64,000 nucleotides of DNA. Source: Lamellibrachia columna (lineage: Eukaryota > Annelida > Polychaeta > Sabellida > Siboglinidae). The position numbers and the translations under genes are program-made. The stretch is from contig OY759273.1 of assembly GCA_963662155.1 (NCBI GenBank), positions 27,122,066 to 27,186,065 on the forward strand. The letters are read 5' to 3'. Below the pieces are notes generated by a model. That model did not search any database. It saw only the letters and a program-made list of their open reading frames with translations, and was not told the origin of the DNA. Shown one piece after another: positions 9,338 through 21,599 of the stretch. The first letter of the stretch is position 1. Each line of letters begins with the position of its first letter.

Positions 9338-9790
9338 TTGAATTGAAATTGATTTTATTTGGTATACGAATATATGAATACAAAATACAGGTGACAACAA
9401 CAGTTCACACCAGGACGCCAGGAAAACTAGACAACTAGTTGTCTGTGGCAACTGGATGCCCAAAAGATTTCTTGCAGACCACAATATAAAGATATATCGA
9501 TAAAACATATAAACGATTCAAATAGTCATTGTGTGTGCAATAATCGCTTACATAAATTTCACAATGTATGTTATTATGTGTCCATTGGTGTACATTTAAG
9601 TTAATAATGGCCTTTATAAATGTAACTGGGGAATCGCATGGAGACGGGAAATGGTGATTTCCTTTATTTTGTATAACAAAAACTATATAAAAAAAACCTG
9701 TAAAACATACAAAAATATTATTACTACATGCACTACTACAGTGGTTACACATGATTATTAATCAACAGAGTCAAAACATCTATTCCCTGC
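9338..9790 (-). mobile_element. LINE 3'-end-like fragment
   Basis: Read on the minus strand it ends CCAAATAAAATCAATTTC followed by a short AATTCAATT repeat, the usual look of L2/CR1-type LINE 3' tails. No coding sequence is recognisable. The assignment rests on the tail only. Confidence 0.35.
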
Positions 9791-9849
9791 ATAACATTGA
9801 TACGTAATTATTATGTATCTCAGACACCAAATAGCAGGCTGGCACCTGT

Positions 9850-10066
9850 GGTATTTCAAATCAAGTTTATTCAGACACCGCATATCTCTAAAAATAGAAT
9901 CAGGGGTGTTTACAATAAATAAAATAAATTAATTAATTAAATATATTACATTAGTGAATATAATTATTACAATACAGGCATTACATGAGATAACACATAT
10001 ATACATATGCATACATGTACATATATACATACACATACATACACACATACATATATATATACATAT

Positions 10067-10117
<51 letters not shown>

Positions 10118-10171
10118 CATACATACATACATACATACATACATACATACATACATACATACATACATACA

Positions 10172-10236
<65 letters not shown>

Positions 10237-10440
10237 ATATACATACACATACATACACATAATTATACATATACATCCATACATACACACATTATACATG
10301 TACATAATTAAAATTACGAAAAAGCTTGATTAAAGAGAAAGGTTTTCAAGTTCCTCTTAAAATGTTTAGAATCGCGTTGCGTTCTTAGCCCTATTGGAAG
10401 AGAGTTCCAGAGGGTGGGTTTTTGTATCTAGATTTCTATC
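9850..10440 (-). mobile_element. CR1/L2-like LINE 3' end with expanded microsatellite
   Basis: The minus strand from ~10440 to ~10325 encodes PTLWNSLPIGLRTQRDSKHF then [13 protein letters not shown] and a stop. This is the standard C-terminal end of ORF2 in CR1/L2-like LINEs (WNSLP...FK..LKTFLF). The 3' UTR contains the (TA)n/(CATA)n array (10000-10290) and closes with AATAAACTTGATTTGAAATA near 9856-9875. 5'-truncated. Confidence 0.65.
9997..10290. repeat. (TA)n / (CATA)n compound microsatellite
   Basis: Alternating TA runs and a long ATAC(AT) array. ORFs on both strands here are translated repeat, not genes. Confidence 0.95.
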
Positions 10441-11260
10441 CAGCAATACTCCATGACAGACTTAGTACCAATAACATACATAGGTTTATAGTCTCAACTC
10501 AGTGCAACCACATCCTGCATTTTACAGGGGGTCATCTGCACCTGTAAATGATATACAACCAATTATCAGTTATAAATGAATAAACAAAAGAGTGACTAAC
10601 TACATTATTATATGTATGCTAACACAATGGTGTCACCAGAATTAAATGTACTAAGATATCAATACTACATTAAATGATCAAACCAACACTAGATCCCTCT
10701 TTACAAGTTACTATCTAGTGTAGCCCCAGCTTGCTCTCAAGCACTTGTCCCTTGGGAATATTTCACACACCCTACCCAGCCAGTGCCACGTGGTGATTAA
10801 TCATGACAGTATGTAAGAGAGAGAGAGGGAGAGTGCTCCAGTCTGATTCTGGCTTAACTGTACAGAATATTATATAATTATACCTCGCATGCACAGTCCC
10901 TGCATAATGTATTTTGTCCATCATAATACATTAACTATGTAACAGTACTAAACATGAATAAACTTAACTTTCTAACCTGTTCTACCATCTACTGGCTACA
11001 AGCTTTCAAAATGACATTAAGCCCTAAGCTGTTAACAGACAGCTGGTGGGACATTCCTCCCTAAAGTCCAGACAGTTAATTTGCTCCCCACTTCTTAGCA
11101 CATCAGTAATCAAAGTCACTATTAAGTAATTATAACTGAACATATAAATATGTTTACATAGAAAGATGGAAGATTCGCTAGTAGACATTTTGGTACCATT
11201 GTAAATTGAAAGAATTCATTTTCTAAGGTATAACAAAGTATTTAGAAACTTACCAAAACA
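10441..11260. other. Unassigned spacer
   Basis: No ORF, RNA or repeat that I can name, apart from a short (GA)n at about 10817-10830. Confidence 0.4.
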
Positions 11261-11560
11261 GGGTTGTTGTTGTCTTGTTGACAGTGGGATCAGGCCTGGC
11301 CCACTGGGACACAGCCCCTCCCCCTGACCACACTGTGACCCCTGTCTCTTGGGTAAATTTTATTTTTAAACAACTTAATTATTAGTAGTATGGCCAGCAA
11401 CCCCTACACAGTAAATGCAATTAACAGTAGGTATAATAATAACAACTAATTAACTAGACTCTCTATAGATTACCCAGGGTGCTGCCACATGGTGGCAAGT
11501 AATGGCACCATCAACCCTGTGCTCCTCTGGTATCCTCGCGTGACCTTTGCTGGGTGACGG
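11260..11560. repeat. Dispersed ~290-bp repeat, copy 1
   Basis: Begins with a 'gttgttgttgtcttgttgac' block and includes GGCCCACTGGGACACAGCCC and, near its end, ATTACCCAGGGTGCTGCCA. The same sequence occurs at 17815-18112. Probably part of an unclassified transposable element; no coding seen. Confidence 0.75.
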
Positions 11561-11639
11561 TGGGGTGATTAGTGGGGAAATTATAAATTAATAATTGTTT
11601 AGTAACCATGCCGGTTACATAAATAAAAAATTACCACAA

Positions 11640-12420
11640 TCAACAGGACGATTTTCTCCCGGGATTCACTTCAACCAAGATTAGAACACCACTACACATT
11701 TATGTACACATCCTTTGTGCGAAGTGGTAAACACCAGAGATAGACTAAACTGACATAATTTTAGTTCAACAGAAGCAGTCAGCGAATCCTGTGTTAAGGA
11801 AAGAACGGGTATGTTTACATAAAGTTTTCGCGTATGTCCGTTAGCATAAGTGTTCAATAGTATATGAATAATATCCCAGTAATTGTATTACATACGTGAT
11901 GTACAATTAATCATCATTGTAAGTAAACGTGTTAATACCGTCCGTCAAATGCTATGTCTAATATCGACAGCTAGACGAACAAAAAACACTTTTTAACAAC
12001 GAACGTAGTAACGATCGCCAAGACACCCCATCCCATGCAACGCTCCGTAACACTTACCTGGACACCCCAACCCCCTGAGGGTGACGTATTTTATGGATGG
12101 CACCTTATAATTATATGTATTGTCACATGCATAAACCCTGCCACAACACTAACAAATAAACCTATTTGACTGTTTTACACAATACCAATGAATGGGTGTG
12201 ATTGATATTAGTTTATTATTAGAAGAGTTTACAAGTTCCCTATGTTAGGCCATTGTTTCAAATACGAGGCAGGTTTGTTGCGCTACGACGCGTTTTCAGG
12301 CAAATGACAAACATTGATTGAATGTGTGCTACTGTATACAAATCGCACTAGTAATCGCCTGTTGTAACACTATTTACAATTGCGGGAAATGGCTTGTTTA
12401 TATTCTTATTTAAGAAGCTG
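11640..12420 (+). repeat. Decayed Y unit lacking the RNA gene
   Basis: Matches pieces of the unit at 2030-2350 (11650-11960) and of its 3' flank at 2930-3560 (12110-12420). The octamer and the Y RNA that should lie between are missing or unrecognisable. Confidence 0.6.
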
Positions 12421-12478
12421 TAACATTAACGTGGGTAGGCAGTTATGTTTCATTGCAAAACTGTATTTAAAAAATCGC

Positions 12479-12581
12479 AAAAGAAGGTCGTAGTTTGCGG
12501 TGGGGGTAGAGTTCATTTAACGTCTGACCCCAGGGCCAGAGCGTTTTATTCGTAAGATAACCCACCTACGCCGGACCTCCC
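12479..12581 (-). ncRNA. Y RNA, locus 8, class IV
   Basis: Minus-strand class IV Y RNA: GGGAGGUCCGGCGUA, GGUGGG-UUAUC, hairpin UCUGGCC-CUGG-GGUCAGA, CCCACC, then CGACCUUC and TTTT (12479-12482). One loop change (AAAACGC for AAAGCGC). Complete promoter. Confidence 0.82.
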
Positions 12582-12604
12582 AATAGCACGTTCTCGTTGA
12601 TAAG

Positions 12605-12851
12605 GATATAAACCCAGTCAAGTCAAGTCAAGCTGATTTTATGGTGTCTGAACCCATATGTGTACGCCACTTTGTTTTGTGTATGGTAATCACTACTTCC
12701 GTATGGATTTTACATGAGAGTAACACCACAATTTCCTCGAAAGCAGTTGCGAACTGATTCACGGAAATACTTCAAGATGCGAATATTTGTTCTTTGCTTT
12801 CCACTTTACTTCCTATGCAAATTGAGTCGCGGCCGGCGGGCGAATGGCGCT
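12605..12851 (-). promoter_or_regulatory. snRNA-type Pol III promoter of Y locus 8
   Basis: TATA GTTTATATCC 12605-12613, PSE-like ACACCATAAAATCAGCTT 12630-12647, octamer ATGCAAAT 12815-12822, GC block (AGCGCCATTCGCCCGCCG) 12834-12851. Confidence 0.75.
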
Positions 12852-12859
12852 AATATTAG

Positions 12860-13475
12860 AGAGTTTTGCAAGCGCACCGATATCGGCTCCCTTCCCGATT
12901 TCTTGCGCGATCGGTACGGTGAGTACGCGATCGGTACGGTGAGTTTTTGCAACACGCGACACTCGCATTTTTGGATTCTACCAACAGTTTACCAATAATG
13001 TATTGGTCTATGTAACCACACATTTCAAACCACAGGAATATAGCTCGATTAATTTCTGAGTTATGACCATTTTCACTTTTGCAGATTTCTTATTTCAGGA
13101 TGGTGTTCTGGATATTTAAAAATTGTAGAATTTTACGTAAACAATGTGTACCAATATATCTACATGTTCAGGAAATTTCAGATACATACCTTGAAAACTT
13201 CTTAAGTTAGACGCACTTAAAAAATATAATCTAGACCTATGCTATGATCCGAGTATGTATTCATAAGGTTTTTCTTGCATTTGACAGCAATATTTACATC
13301 ATTGTCTTACTACAGTTGGAATAGGCAGTACAATCATCTAGTTGATAATTGTGTTGTAATTTGATGCGTCCATCAAGAATATTTTTTTTCAACATGAAGC
13401 CATTTGAATAGGGAAACCAAATACAGTGCACTACACAGGCACTGCCATTATACTTATTTTTCATATACATATATT

Positions 13476-13480
<5 letters not shown>
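12860..13480. other. Unassigned spacer
   Basis: A short direct repeat 'cgatcggtacggtgagt' occurs twice at 12907-12943. Otherwise nothing recognised. Confidence 0.4.

Positions 13481-13560
<80 letters not shown>
13481..13560. repeat. (TA)n microsatellite
   Basis: About 80 bp of pure TA. The ORFs across it are artefacts. Confidence 0.95.
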
Positions 13561-13562
<2 letters not shown>

Positions 13563-14738
13563 CCACTTTTCACAATTTACCAACAACATAGAAACCTCAA
13601 AGTTCTCATGTATGTAGGTATATTACTGATCCAAATGTGATTTATTTGTGTTCTAACATGTTTTATTGTTGAACTCACTCGTTGGCTAAATTTCGCACAT
13701 AAAAACCATTTACCTCACCAATGGCAATGGCAGATTGTGGGAGAACTAATATACAGTAGTATGTCTATTACTATATAGCATCTACAAATTATGGAGAATA
13801 ACCATGCCAAAATCTCACAGTTCTTGCACAAACAGTTTTTGAGTTATTGGTATTCTAAGCAGAACAAGAAATCTTCATGATATCCGAAAATATGTAAAAT
13901 AAAACACTTGTTTGTATTGTTGCACGACCCAAATTCGTGCGTCGCACAATTCCGTGACAACGCAGTATTTTATCGTTCTGCAACAAGCGGTTGGTCATTG
14001 GAGGTCAGTGTTTATGTTCAACTGACAGTTGCAGTTGTGGGCATCGTGTCACAAGAAAATATGAATATATTTACGAAAATAATAGTCGGATAGTTGTTCT
14101 AACCCTGCATATGTGAACCAAAACAAAAGGTGCACGAGTTGAAGATAATATAACTTCAGTTTGGGATCTTTTTACAGTGACAATTAAATCAAAAGATTGC
14201 CAGTTCTAGTGATGCATAACAAACAGTGTATGCATATTTAAATGCTAGTGTGTAAAGGGAAACCTTATGATTTAGTATAAAACACTTCATAAATAACAAC
14301 TTGGTGCATATAAATGATGTATGTAGTTGCACGATTTTGTTAATTTGGTGGTTGAATATAGGAGGAAACCTCACACCTGCAAATCTTCAGCCACAACGTT
14401 TCAATCCTTCCAGAAAATTTTTATTTTTAACAAGCATCTACAATTTTTTTAATGTGATCAAATGCCCCATGAAGAAACGTCTTGGCATGCAAATATTGTG
14501 TGAGCAAATCTCTTTCCAACAAAGTTACAAAACAAATTAAATGTTACAAGTTTTGTGATTTTAGAGCTGTTTTAAATATTAATTAAATTAAAATTAATTG
14601 TTAATTTAATTGAAGAATTTGGGAGGTTAATTCAACTTAATTTACCTAAGAAATGTGTGAGTTTATTTAATTTAACTGAAGAATTTTTGAATTAATTGTA
14701 ATTTAATTAATTGACTTTTCATGTTACTTGCCCCATGC

Positions 14739-14742
<4 letters not shown>
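13561..14742. other. Unassigned AT-rich spacer
   Basis: No supported gene. A cluster of aattaatt-type stretches (14570-14720) precedes the next TA run. Confidence 0.4.

Positions 14743-14819
<77 letters not shown>
14743..14819. repeat. (TA)n microsatellite
   Basis: About 77 bp of pure TA. Confidence 0.95.
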
Positions 14820-14822
<3 letters not shown>

Positions 14823-15329
14823 CATCATAACCACTAAAATGTGTTTTAATGAACCATAATTATTTAATATAATTTGACCATGATCTGTTAACTGTTTAAT
14901 TTGAGTGTTTTGACTGGAATATATCATGTTTATATTGTATGCTGAACGGCAATTCATTATTAAAAAACAATACAATCAGGCTGAACATGTATTCATTGTA
15001 GGGCCTCTTAACGCAACGATACTGACGATATTTGTATAAATACCAACAAGTATGTGCAGCTGATAATGATTGTGGTTTCACAATGCACCAGACATTTCAT
15101 TTTTAGCCAATTGATAAAGAAATAGTAAGCAAGATAATAGATTCGCTCCCCAAGAAAACAAGTTGTGGTTACGATGCCTAAAACATCTAAAATAAATTGT
15201 TTTATTAATGAAGCCTCTCACCGTGATCATAACGCAATCATTAAACACAGCAATATTCCCAGATGAACTTAAAATCACCAGTCATTCCGATGTTCACGAA
15301 AGATGATGAATCAAATTTCAACAAAAATA

Positions 15330-16215
15330 GAAAAAAAATCGTAGAAAAGGTTATATACAATAAAATTTACAATTACTTTGAACAGCACACCAATGCGGTT
15401 TTAGAACACAACACTCGACAGATCTGGCAGTACTAGAACTAGTTGACAAAACAACCACAGCCTTTGATAATCGTGAAACCCCAATGGATATCTTTTTATA
15501 CTTCTCAAAGGCACATTAGATCACAATATTCTCCTAAGTAAACTAAGCCATTATGGAATAAAGAACGTAGCATTAAATTTGTTCAAAAGTTACTTATGAA
15601 ATCATAAGCAATGTGTATAAATCAATGAAGCTAAATCTAAACCTCAAGAATCTATCTTTGGTCCCCCACTTTTCATAATATACATTAATGACTCACCAAA
15701 TGCAAGTGAAATTTTTAACTTCATAATGTATTTTCAGTCAATTGAGTAACTCAAATCTGATAAATCTGTGGTGGACGTCATAAACAATGAACTAAGCAAT
15801 ATAAATGAATGGCTCAACATTAATAAATTATCTTTAAACATAAGTAATAAAATTAATTATATTGTACAAGAAAGTAAATCTTGCACTAATACAAATAATA
15901 GGCACCCTTATTGAAAGAGTCAACAATTTAAATTTTCTATGTTTAACAATCAGCGAACATTTAAATTGGAGAATCCATACCGATAAAATTGCCAACAAAT
16001 GTTCAAAATTATTTGAATTCTAAATAAATTAAAACACTTTTTACCAACTTAAATCGAATTGACGTTGTACAATTCACTGATTTTTACACACATACATAAA
16101 CTACTGCATATTAACACAGGGCTGCTGGAGTAAACGAATAATTAAAACCCAAAAGATAGCACTCCGACAGATAAATCTGAGCAGATGCAATGCACAAACT
16201 GACCCAGTATTTATC
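15330..16215 (+). pseudogene. L2/CR1-like reverse transcriptase relic (+)
   Basis: Broken RT on the plus strand. Readable pieces: QCGFRTQHSTDLAVLELVDK then TTTAFDN (from 15391), DHNILLSKLSHYGIKNVALN (~15520-15580), YINDSPNASEIFNFIMYF (~15680-15735; the catalytic FADD is replaced by a frame-broken FQS-type sequence), NEWLNINKLSLNI-like (~15805-15845) and the C-terminal QKIALRQINLSRCNAQTDPV (to ~16210). Many stops and frameshifts. Meets a minus-strand RT relic head-on at about 16215. Confidence 0.75.
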
Positions 16216-17880
16216 ATTCGAACAAGTTCATTTAAGTCACTATGACAACATAATAAATTTGTATCATGAGCGAATAAAATAAATTTAAACACTTTTGATA
16301 CTTTACAAATGTCATTGATGTACATAATAAACAACTTTGGACCTAAAATAGAGCCCTGAGGAACACCACAAGATACATTTAGTATTTCTGAGTCACAATT
16401 ATTAAAATTAACAAATTGTTGTCTATTTTCTAAATAACTCGGTATCCATTTATGTGCAACACCACGCACACCATAGAAATGTAATTTTTTTGCCAATATA
16501 ATTATCATGATCAACAGTGTCAAAGGCTTTTTTCTTAAGGTCAATAAATACACCAATAGCATACTTGTTATTATTAAGTGAACTTGTAATTTCTTCTACT
16601 AATTCTAAAAGAGCATGAGTAGTTGACATATTAGACCTAAAACCATAATGACTTGGACTGAGTATGTCATACTTTTTGAGGAATTTGTCCATCCTGTTAT
16701 TATATAATTTTTCCAGAATTTTCAAGAATTAAGGTAACAATGATATTGGCCTGTAATTTGTAAATACATTCTTTTCACCGCACTTAAAAAGTGGAACAAC
16801 TTTGGCAATTTTCATTTTGCTTGGAAATACACCTGTTTGAAAAGATACATTACATATGTGACCAAATGGCTTAACTATTTTTGTAATTATATTTTTAATT
16901 AGGCTCATGTTAATATCACTGTAATCGGTTAACTTTTTATTTTTACAATTTTGTACCGTTCTAATAATTTCTTGGTCATCAACAGGACTTAGAAACATAG
17001 TATGATCAACTTTGCCTTCCAAGTAATCATAAATTGATACATCTTTTTCAGGTATTGAAATATTCTTTGCTAAGTTAGGGCCAACATTTGTAAAAAAATT
17101 ATTAAATCCATTAGCAATATCCTCCTTTTTGAGATTTGCTTGTTATTTTTATAAAATATTCTGGGTATGTTGGCTTATTATACTGTTTGTTAATTACATT
17201 ATTTAATATTTTCCAAGTTTCTTTAACGTTTGTTGTCTGTTTTTCTAACAATGTGCTATAGTAGTTTTTTTCAGCAAATCTTAATATAGATGTTAGTTTG
17301 TTTTTGTAATTTTTTTATTTCTGTTCCGCTTCAGCAGATTTCGATATAATAAATACTTTGTATAACTTATTTTTCTTCACACAAGCACATTTTAAACCTT
17401 TGGTGAACCAAAGTTTGTTGCTGGTGTAACTTTTCCTGGAAACACTTTTCACTGGACAATGTTTTTTAAATATATCTATAAATATGTATAGAAAATTATC
17501 AAAAGCTTGATTAACATCATTTATATTTAAAACATCCCAAGATTGTTGACTCAATTCATTTGAAAGTGAAGCTAATGTATCTTCAGTAATCTTTCTAATA
17601 TGCTGAAACTCTTTTACAATATTTCTTTTATATTATACTCGCAAAGTGCAAAAATTGGTAAATGATCACTAATGTCATTGAAAAGGATACCACAAGTAAT
17701 GAATGCAATGATTACACAATCCACATTAACCCTGCTCACCCCAACACTATGACATTTCACTGCATTAGGTTCATTAACGCACTTAGTATCAACTGTCAAC
17801 GATACTTGGGTATGACCCCTCCAAAACAGTGTTGTTGTTGTCTTGTTGACTGTGAGATCATGCCTGGCCCACTGGGACAC
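16216..17880 (-). pseudogene. L2/CR1-like non-LTR element, EN end to RT (-), broken
   Basis: Reading leftward from 17880: end of the apurinic-type endonuclease (GILFNDISDHLPIFALCEYN, with the catalytic SDH), a linker (17554-17315), the RT thumb-side start (DQEIIRTVQNCKNKKLTDYS, VPLFKCGEKN, NYRPISLLP), then HYGFRSNMSTTHALLELVEE, FIDLKKKAFDTVDHDN, SCGVPQGSILGPKLFIMYIN and FAHDTNLL. The catalytic FADD box has become FAHD. At least three frameshifts split it (for example near 16725 and 16560). The 5' end is cut by the dispersed repeat at ~17815-17880 and the 3' end by the relic ending at 16215. Same broad family as that relic. Confidence 0.8.
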
Positions 17881-18112
17881 AGCCCCTCCCCCTGACCATG
17901 CTCGACCCCTGTCTCTTGGGTAAATTTTATATTAAACAACTTAATTATCAGTAGTACGACCAGCAACCTACACAGTAAATGCAATTAACCATAAGAAAAA
18001 TAGTTATAACAATAATAACTAATTAACTATATTCTCCATAGAATGCATTGAATTACCCAGGGTGCTGCCATATGGTGGGTAGCAAGTAATGACACCATCA
18101 ACAAGATTAGGT
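17815..18112. repeat. Dispersed ~290-bp repeat, copy 2
   Basis: Copy of 11260-11560 in the same orientation, with the GGCCCACTGGGACACAGCCC core and ATTACCCAGGGTGCTGCCA. Confidence 0.75.
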
Positions 18113-18480
18113 AGCCTGTCAACACAAACTATAACTAAACTCTTATTTGTCAGTGTATCCCACGCCACGTGTGGATGTACGCTGAATCATTTGTACTTGA
18201 TCTCACTTCCTCTCTTGGCCGACGTGTTTCTGGGAACTAGAAATGCCCGTATCAAAACTACAAAGACCGTTCCCACGAAATGCTCATCATTACCCGTCTG
18301 ACCACCAATTAGAGTTAAGTTCCCGTATGCGAACCCAGTACATATCAGCGAGCAATGTTATTGGTTAACACAGCAACTGAAATTTCCACGTTTCAGTAAT
18401 CAGCCAGACACTGATGTAATCAGAAGCCCTCTGGCGGCGAGGATTGGGGCACCAAGGTTCTTCGCACTACTGTATCATTC
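18113..18480. repeat. Y-cluster spacer block, copy 1
   Basis: Shares ~300 bp with 24400-24720 and 29210-29530 (core: GTGGATGTACGCTGAAT, the CCCACGAAATGCTCATCATT stretch, CAATTAGAGTTAAGTTCCCG). Contains an ATTGGTT box. Small ORFs on both strands differ between copies and match no family I know. Confidence 0.6.
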
Positions 18481-18617
18481 GTCGGGTAAATTTTTGACTT
18501 CAAGTATTTGACATACTATTCCTCAACAGCAATTTTCTACGATAATTATTATGGAGAATAACATTAATAAACATATTACTGATTACTACATGAGGTTTTT
18601 GATAATTACAACATTAC

Positions 18618-18721
18618 AAAAAGAAGGTCATAGGTTGCGGTGGGGGTAGAGTTCATATGACGTCAGGTCCCAAGACCAGAGCGCCTTCATTGTAAGATAA
18701 CCCACCTACTCCGGACCTCCC
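18618..18721 (-). ncRNA. Y RNA, locus 9, class IV variant
   Basis: Minus-strand Y RNA: GGGAGGUCCGGAGUA, GGUGGG-UUAUC, CCCACC, GACCUUC, TTTTT (18618-18622). The loop hairpin is CUGGUC-UUGG-GACCUG. Compared with class IV GGCC/GGUC, the stem has GGUC/GACC, a compensatory change. Complete promoter. Confidence 0.82.
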
Positions 18722-18742
18722 AACATTAAGTTCTCGGTAATA

Positions 18743-18990
18743 CGTATATAAATCCAGTCAAGTCAATAGTGCTAGTTTTATGGTGTCTGAACCCGTAGGT
18801 GTATGCCAATTTGTTTTGTGCATGGTTATTAGTAGTTCCGTATGAATGTCATATGAGATTGACACCGGAATTTCCACGAAAGCAGTTGCCAATTGATCCA
18901 TGAAAATACTTAACGATACGAATAATTGTTCTTTGCATTTCACTTTATTTCCTATGCAAATTGACGTCGCGGTCGGCGACGAATGGCGCC
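18743..18990 (-). promoter_or_regulatory. snRNA-type Pol III promoter of Y locus 9
   Basis: TATA TTTATATACG 18743-18752, PSE-like ACACCATAAAACTAGCAC 18768-18787, octamer ATGCAAAT 18954-18961, GC block GGCGCCATTCGTCGCCG 18974-18990. Confidence 0.75.
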
Positions 18991-18994
18991 TTTG

Positions 18995-19540
18995 CTTTGT
19001 GAGTTTGTCGTGCGACCCGGTTCACCGCTCATCATCTTGCAGACTTGCAACGTATAGAATAGGTGTCATCCCTTGTTTCTGATCCGTGACTCGACAACAA
19101 AAATGAAGCTACAGAACGTGTCGCCTATTAACTAAACACCAAGGTAACGTTTCGTATGGTACTGATCAAGTCCTAATTACGTGCGGTGACCGAGTCGCCG
19201 AGCAGCGACGGTATCCAAGTCACGACACAACTCACAAGTGTTGCTGGTTGTGAATTCGGTCGATCGAAACAATCTTGGCATTCTTGCTTCTGTATCGCGC
19301 CTTCGACAAACTAACATCACCAAGCAAGGCTGTCAGTAACTCGGCAGCTGGACAATGTATTTAACTTCTAAAGCTGCTGGATAAGTGTGACAGAGTGGAT
19401 GGAATTTCCCGGATGGCGCGTTATTCAAAACGAGGCTTACTGTATGCCGGTTGGAAATCCCCCGCTGACTCCGTCACCAAACGAGTGGCAGTTACCGATA
19501 ACTTCAATTAGTTGACAGTATAATTAAGTAACTATTTTGT
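18995..19540. other. Far-upstream flank of Y locus 9
   Basis: No gene. The same flank follows the class IV promoters at 8080, 25620 and 30760 (for example 'catcaccaagcaaggctgtcag'). Confidence 0.6.
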
Positions 19541-19800
19541 TCTAATCACAAATATTTTACTTACTCAACGTTTCGGCTACCTTTGGTAGTCTTCACCAGG
19601 AAATTAATTCTGTGGACGGGTCACTATTTAGTATTTTCACATTGGCGACAATGTTATTTAAAGTTTATTTTCATGCTGTTCGCAATTTCTTTTATTCTGA
19701 AATTCAACTATGTTAATATTTATTACATCAACCTCATCTTGGAAACTAAAAGGAAAGTAGCTTAGCTCATACATAAAATCTGTTCAACCTTCCCTTTTAA
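19541..19800. mobile_element. Penelope-like terminal repeat remnant
   Basis: Contains ACTCAACGTTTCGGCTACCT then TTGGTAGTCTTCACCAGG (19563-19600), the typical terminal motif of Penelope-like element pLTRs, here in the antisense sense (complement: CCTGGTGAAG...CCGAAACGTTGAG). Homologous to 26260-26420 and 31410-31580, which lie just upstream of Penelope-like coding relics. No coding part remains here. Confidence 0.55.
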
Positions 19801-19989
19801 AAATAATTGTCTAATTAAAGCAGCTAAAAACATAACAAAAAAGGAACAGTAATGCTTATAGAATATAATGTCCATTGCGTACACACACAAATAAAAGGGT
19901 AAACACTTACACACAACAATGACAATTATATACATTCACAAAAGGTTCAATTGTATATGCGTAGTTAACTCCCCGGCGGAACACAGGCC

Positions 19990-21135
19990 ATCAACGACTC
20001 ATTTCTATAGGCAAGGTTTGGGGCTTCCAGTCCTTTCCATGCATATTCTGTTTTTATGTCTCTGCTTCTACTTCTCTGTGCCAGGTGTTTCTTGGCCTTC
20101 CCCTTTTCCTCTCGCCCTGGGGGTTCCATTTAAGCGCCTGTCTCGTCATGTGTTGTGTTGGCTCCCTGAGAGTATATCCAGCTCCACTGCTTTCTTCTAA
20201 TTTGATGTTCGATTGCTTCCTGGTTTGTTCTTTCCCATAGTGCTTTATTGCTAATTGTTTCTGGCCACCAAATCCTTATAATTCTTCTTAGTCATTTATT
20301 TACAAAAGTGTGGATCTTCTGTAGCATGGATTTGGTGGTACGCCATGTCTCTGATACGTACACAGCTTTAACATCTTAGTTTAAACTGCGTAGATTGGTT
20401 GATAGTGAAATTTCTCTGGACTATCTTATCAGGCACGACGGAGGCTGCCTTTGGTTTCCCAATCCTAGCCCTTACATCATTATATGTTCCTCCGTTTGTG
20501 TCCACGATGCTTCCTACATACTTGAAAGACTGTACTTCATCTAGGACTTCTCTTTTGTTGTGTAATTTTGCTGTTTTTGCTGTTGATCGTTGTGATCTTG
20601 TCTTTGTTCACATTTAAGTCCTAATCGGCTGCAGTTGTTCCTGTTAGTTGTGTATGTTCTTGGATTTGCTTCTGGTTGTGTAAAAGAAGAGCCAGGTCAT
20701 CGGCAAAGTCAAGGTCATCTAGTTGTTCCCATAGTGTCCATTGTAAACCATTTTTCTGTCCTTCTGTAGCCGTTCTCAAGGTCCAGTCGACGGCCACCGG
20801 GAACAGAAATGGTGACAGTATGCATCACTGTTTCACGCCAGTCTTTACATCAAATTGGCATGTGGTTTTTACCTCGTGCACACCTCTGTAGATCATTCCC
20901 TTGTACTTCGTTTTGATTATCGAGATGAGCTTCTCTGGTATTCCATAGTGTCTCATTAGCTTCCACGTGGTCTCACGGTCTAAGCTATCAAAGGCTTTTT
21001 CGAACTCAATAGAATTAATGTAAACAGGAAAGTCCCATTCTACAGACTGCTCGATTATAAAGCGAAGTGTTGCTGTCCGGCCGGTGCATGATCTTTCCTA
21101 ACCCAGTTCATGTTATGGATCCGCAACAAGGTATG
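19990..21135 (-). pseudogene. RTE-like reverse transcriptase relic
   Basis: On the minus strand from 21130 leftward: SCTGRTATLRFIIEQSVEW, PVYINSIEFEKAFDSLDRET, TWKLMRHYGIPEKLISIIKT then KYKGM (RTE-type), QFDVKTGVKQ, LSPFLFPVAVDW, and the catalytic box LDFADDLALLLHN (~20690-20730). Then the C-terminal half with [20 protein letters not shown] (~20290-20235) and [11 protein letters not shown]. Stops break it, so no long ORF is present. The 5' end (EN) is absent: at ~21135 it abuts the upstream flank of Y locus 10. Confidence 0.8.
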
Positions 21136-21190
21136 ACAGCTATTCAATACTCTGTAAGATGATGAGCGGTGAACCGGCTTGCATGACAAA

Positions 21191-21440
21191 GGCGCCATTC
21201 GCCGCCGGCCGTGACGTCAATTTGTATAGGAAATAAAATGGAAAGCAAAGAACAAATATTCTTATCTTGAAGTGTTGTCAGGGGTTAATCAGCACATGCT
21301 TTCTTGGAAATTATGGTGTCAATTTAATGTGCAAATCATACGGAACAACTGATTACTGTACACAGCACAAATTGGCATACACATACGGATTCAGACACCA
21401 TAAAATCAGCATTATAACCGTGACTGGGTCCATATATGTA
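21191..21440 (+). promoter_or_regulatory. snRNA-type Pol III promoter of Y locus 10
   Basis: GC block GGCGCCATTCGCCGCC 21191-21206, octamer mutated to ATTTGTAT (21220-21227), PSE-like ACACCATAAAATCAGCAT 21395-21412, TATA CATATATGTA 21431-21440. Confidence 0.7.
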
Positions 21441-21459
21441 TTACCGAGAACATGCTGTC

Positions 21460-21564
21460 GGGAGGTCCGGAGTAGGTGGGTTATCTTACGAATAAAGCGC
21501 TCTGGCCCTGGGGTCAGACGTTAAATGAACTCTACCCCCACCGCAAACTATGACCTTCCCTTTT
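21460..21564 (+). ncRNA. Y RNA, locus 10, class IV
   Basis: Plus-strand class IV Y RNA: GGGAGGUCCGGAGUA, GGUGGG-UUAUC (GGUGGG 21475-21480), hairpin UCUGGCC-CUGG-GGUCAGA, CCCACC (21537-21542), GACCUUCC, CTTTT (21561-21564). One octamer base is mutated (C to T), otherwise the promoter is whole. In the same direction as locus 11, 0.93 kb ahead. Confidence 0.83.
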
Positions 21565-21599
21565 GGTGTTTTTTTAGTTATCACCATGTAGAAATCAAC

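Noticed and set aside
9929..10333. Tyr/Ile/Met/Cys ORFs on both strands
   Set aside because: Translated (TA)n/(CATA)n microsatellite.
21460..21564. Spliced-leader or U-snRNA gene
   Set aside because: No Sm site (AUUUUUG) or splice donor in the RNA. The terminator is oligo-T and the 5'/3' strands form a Y-type stem with GGUCCGG and UUAUC.
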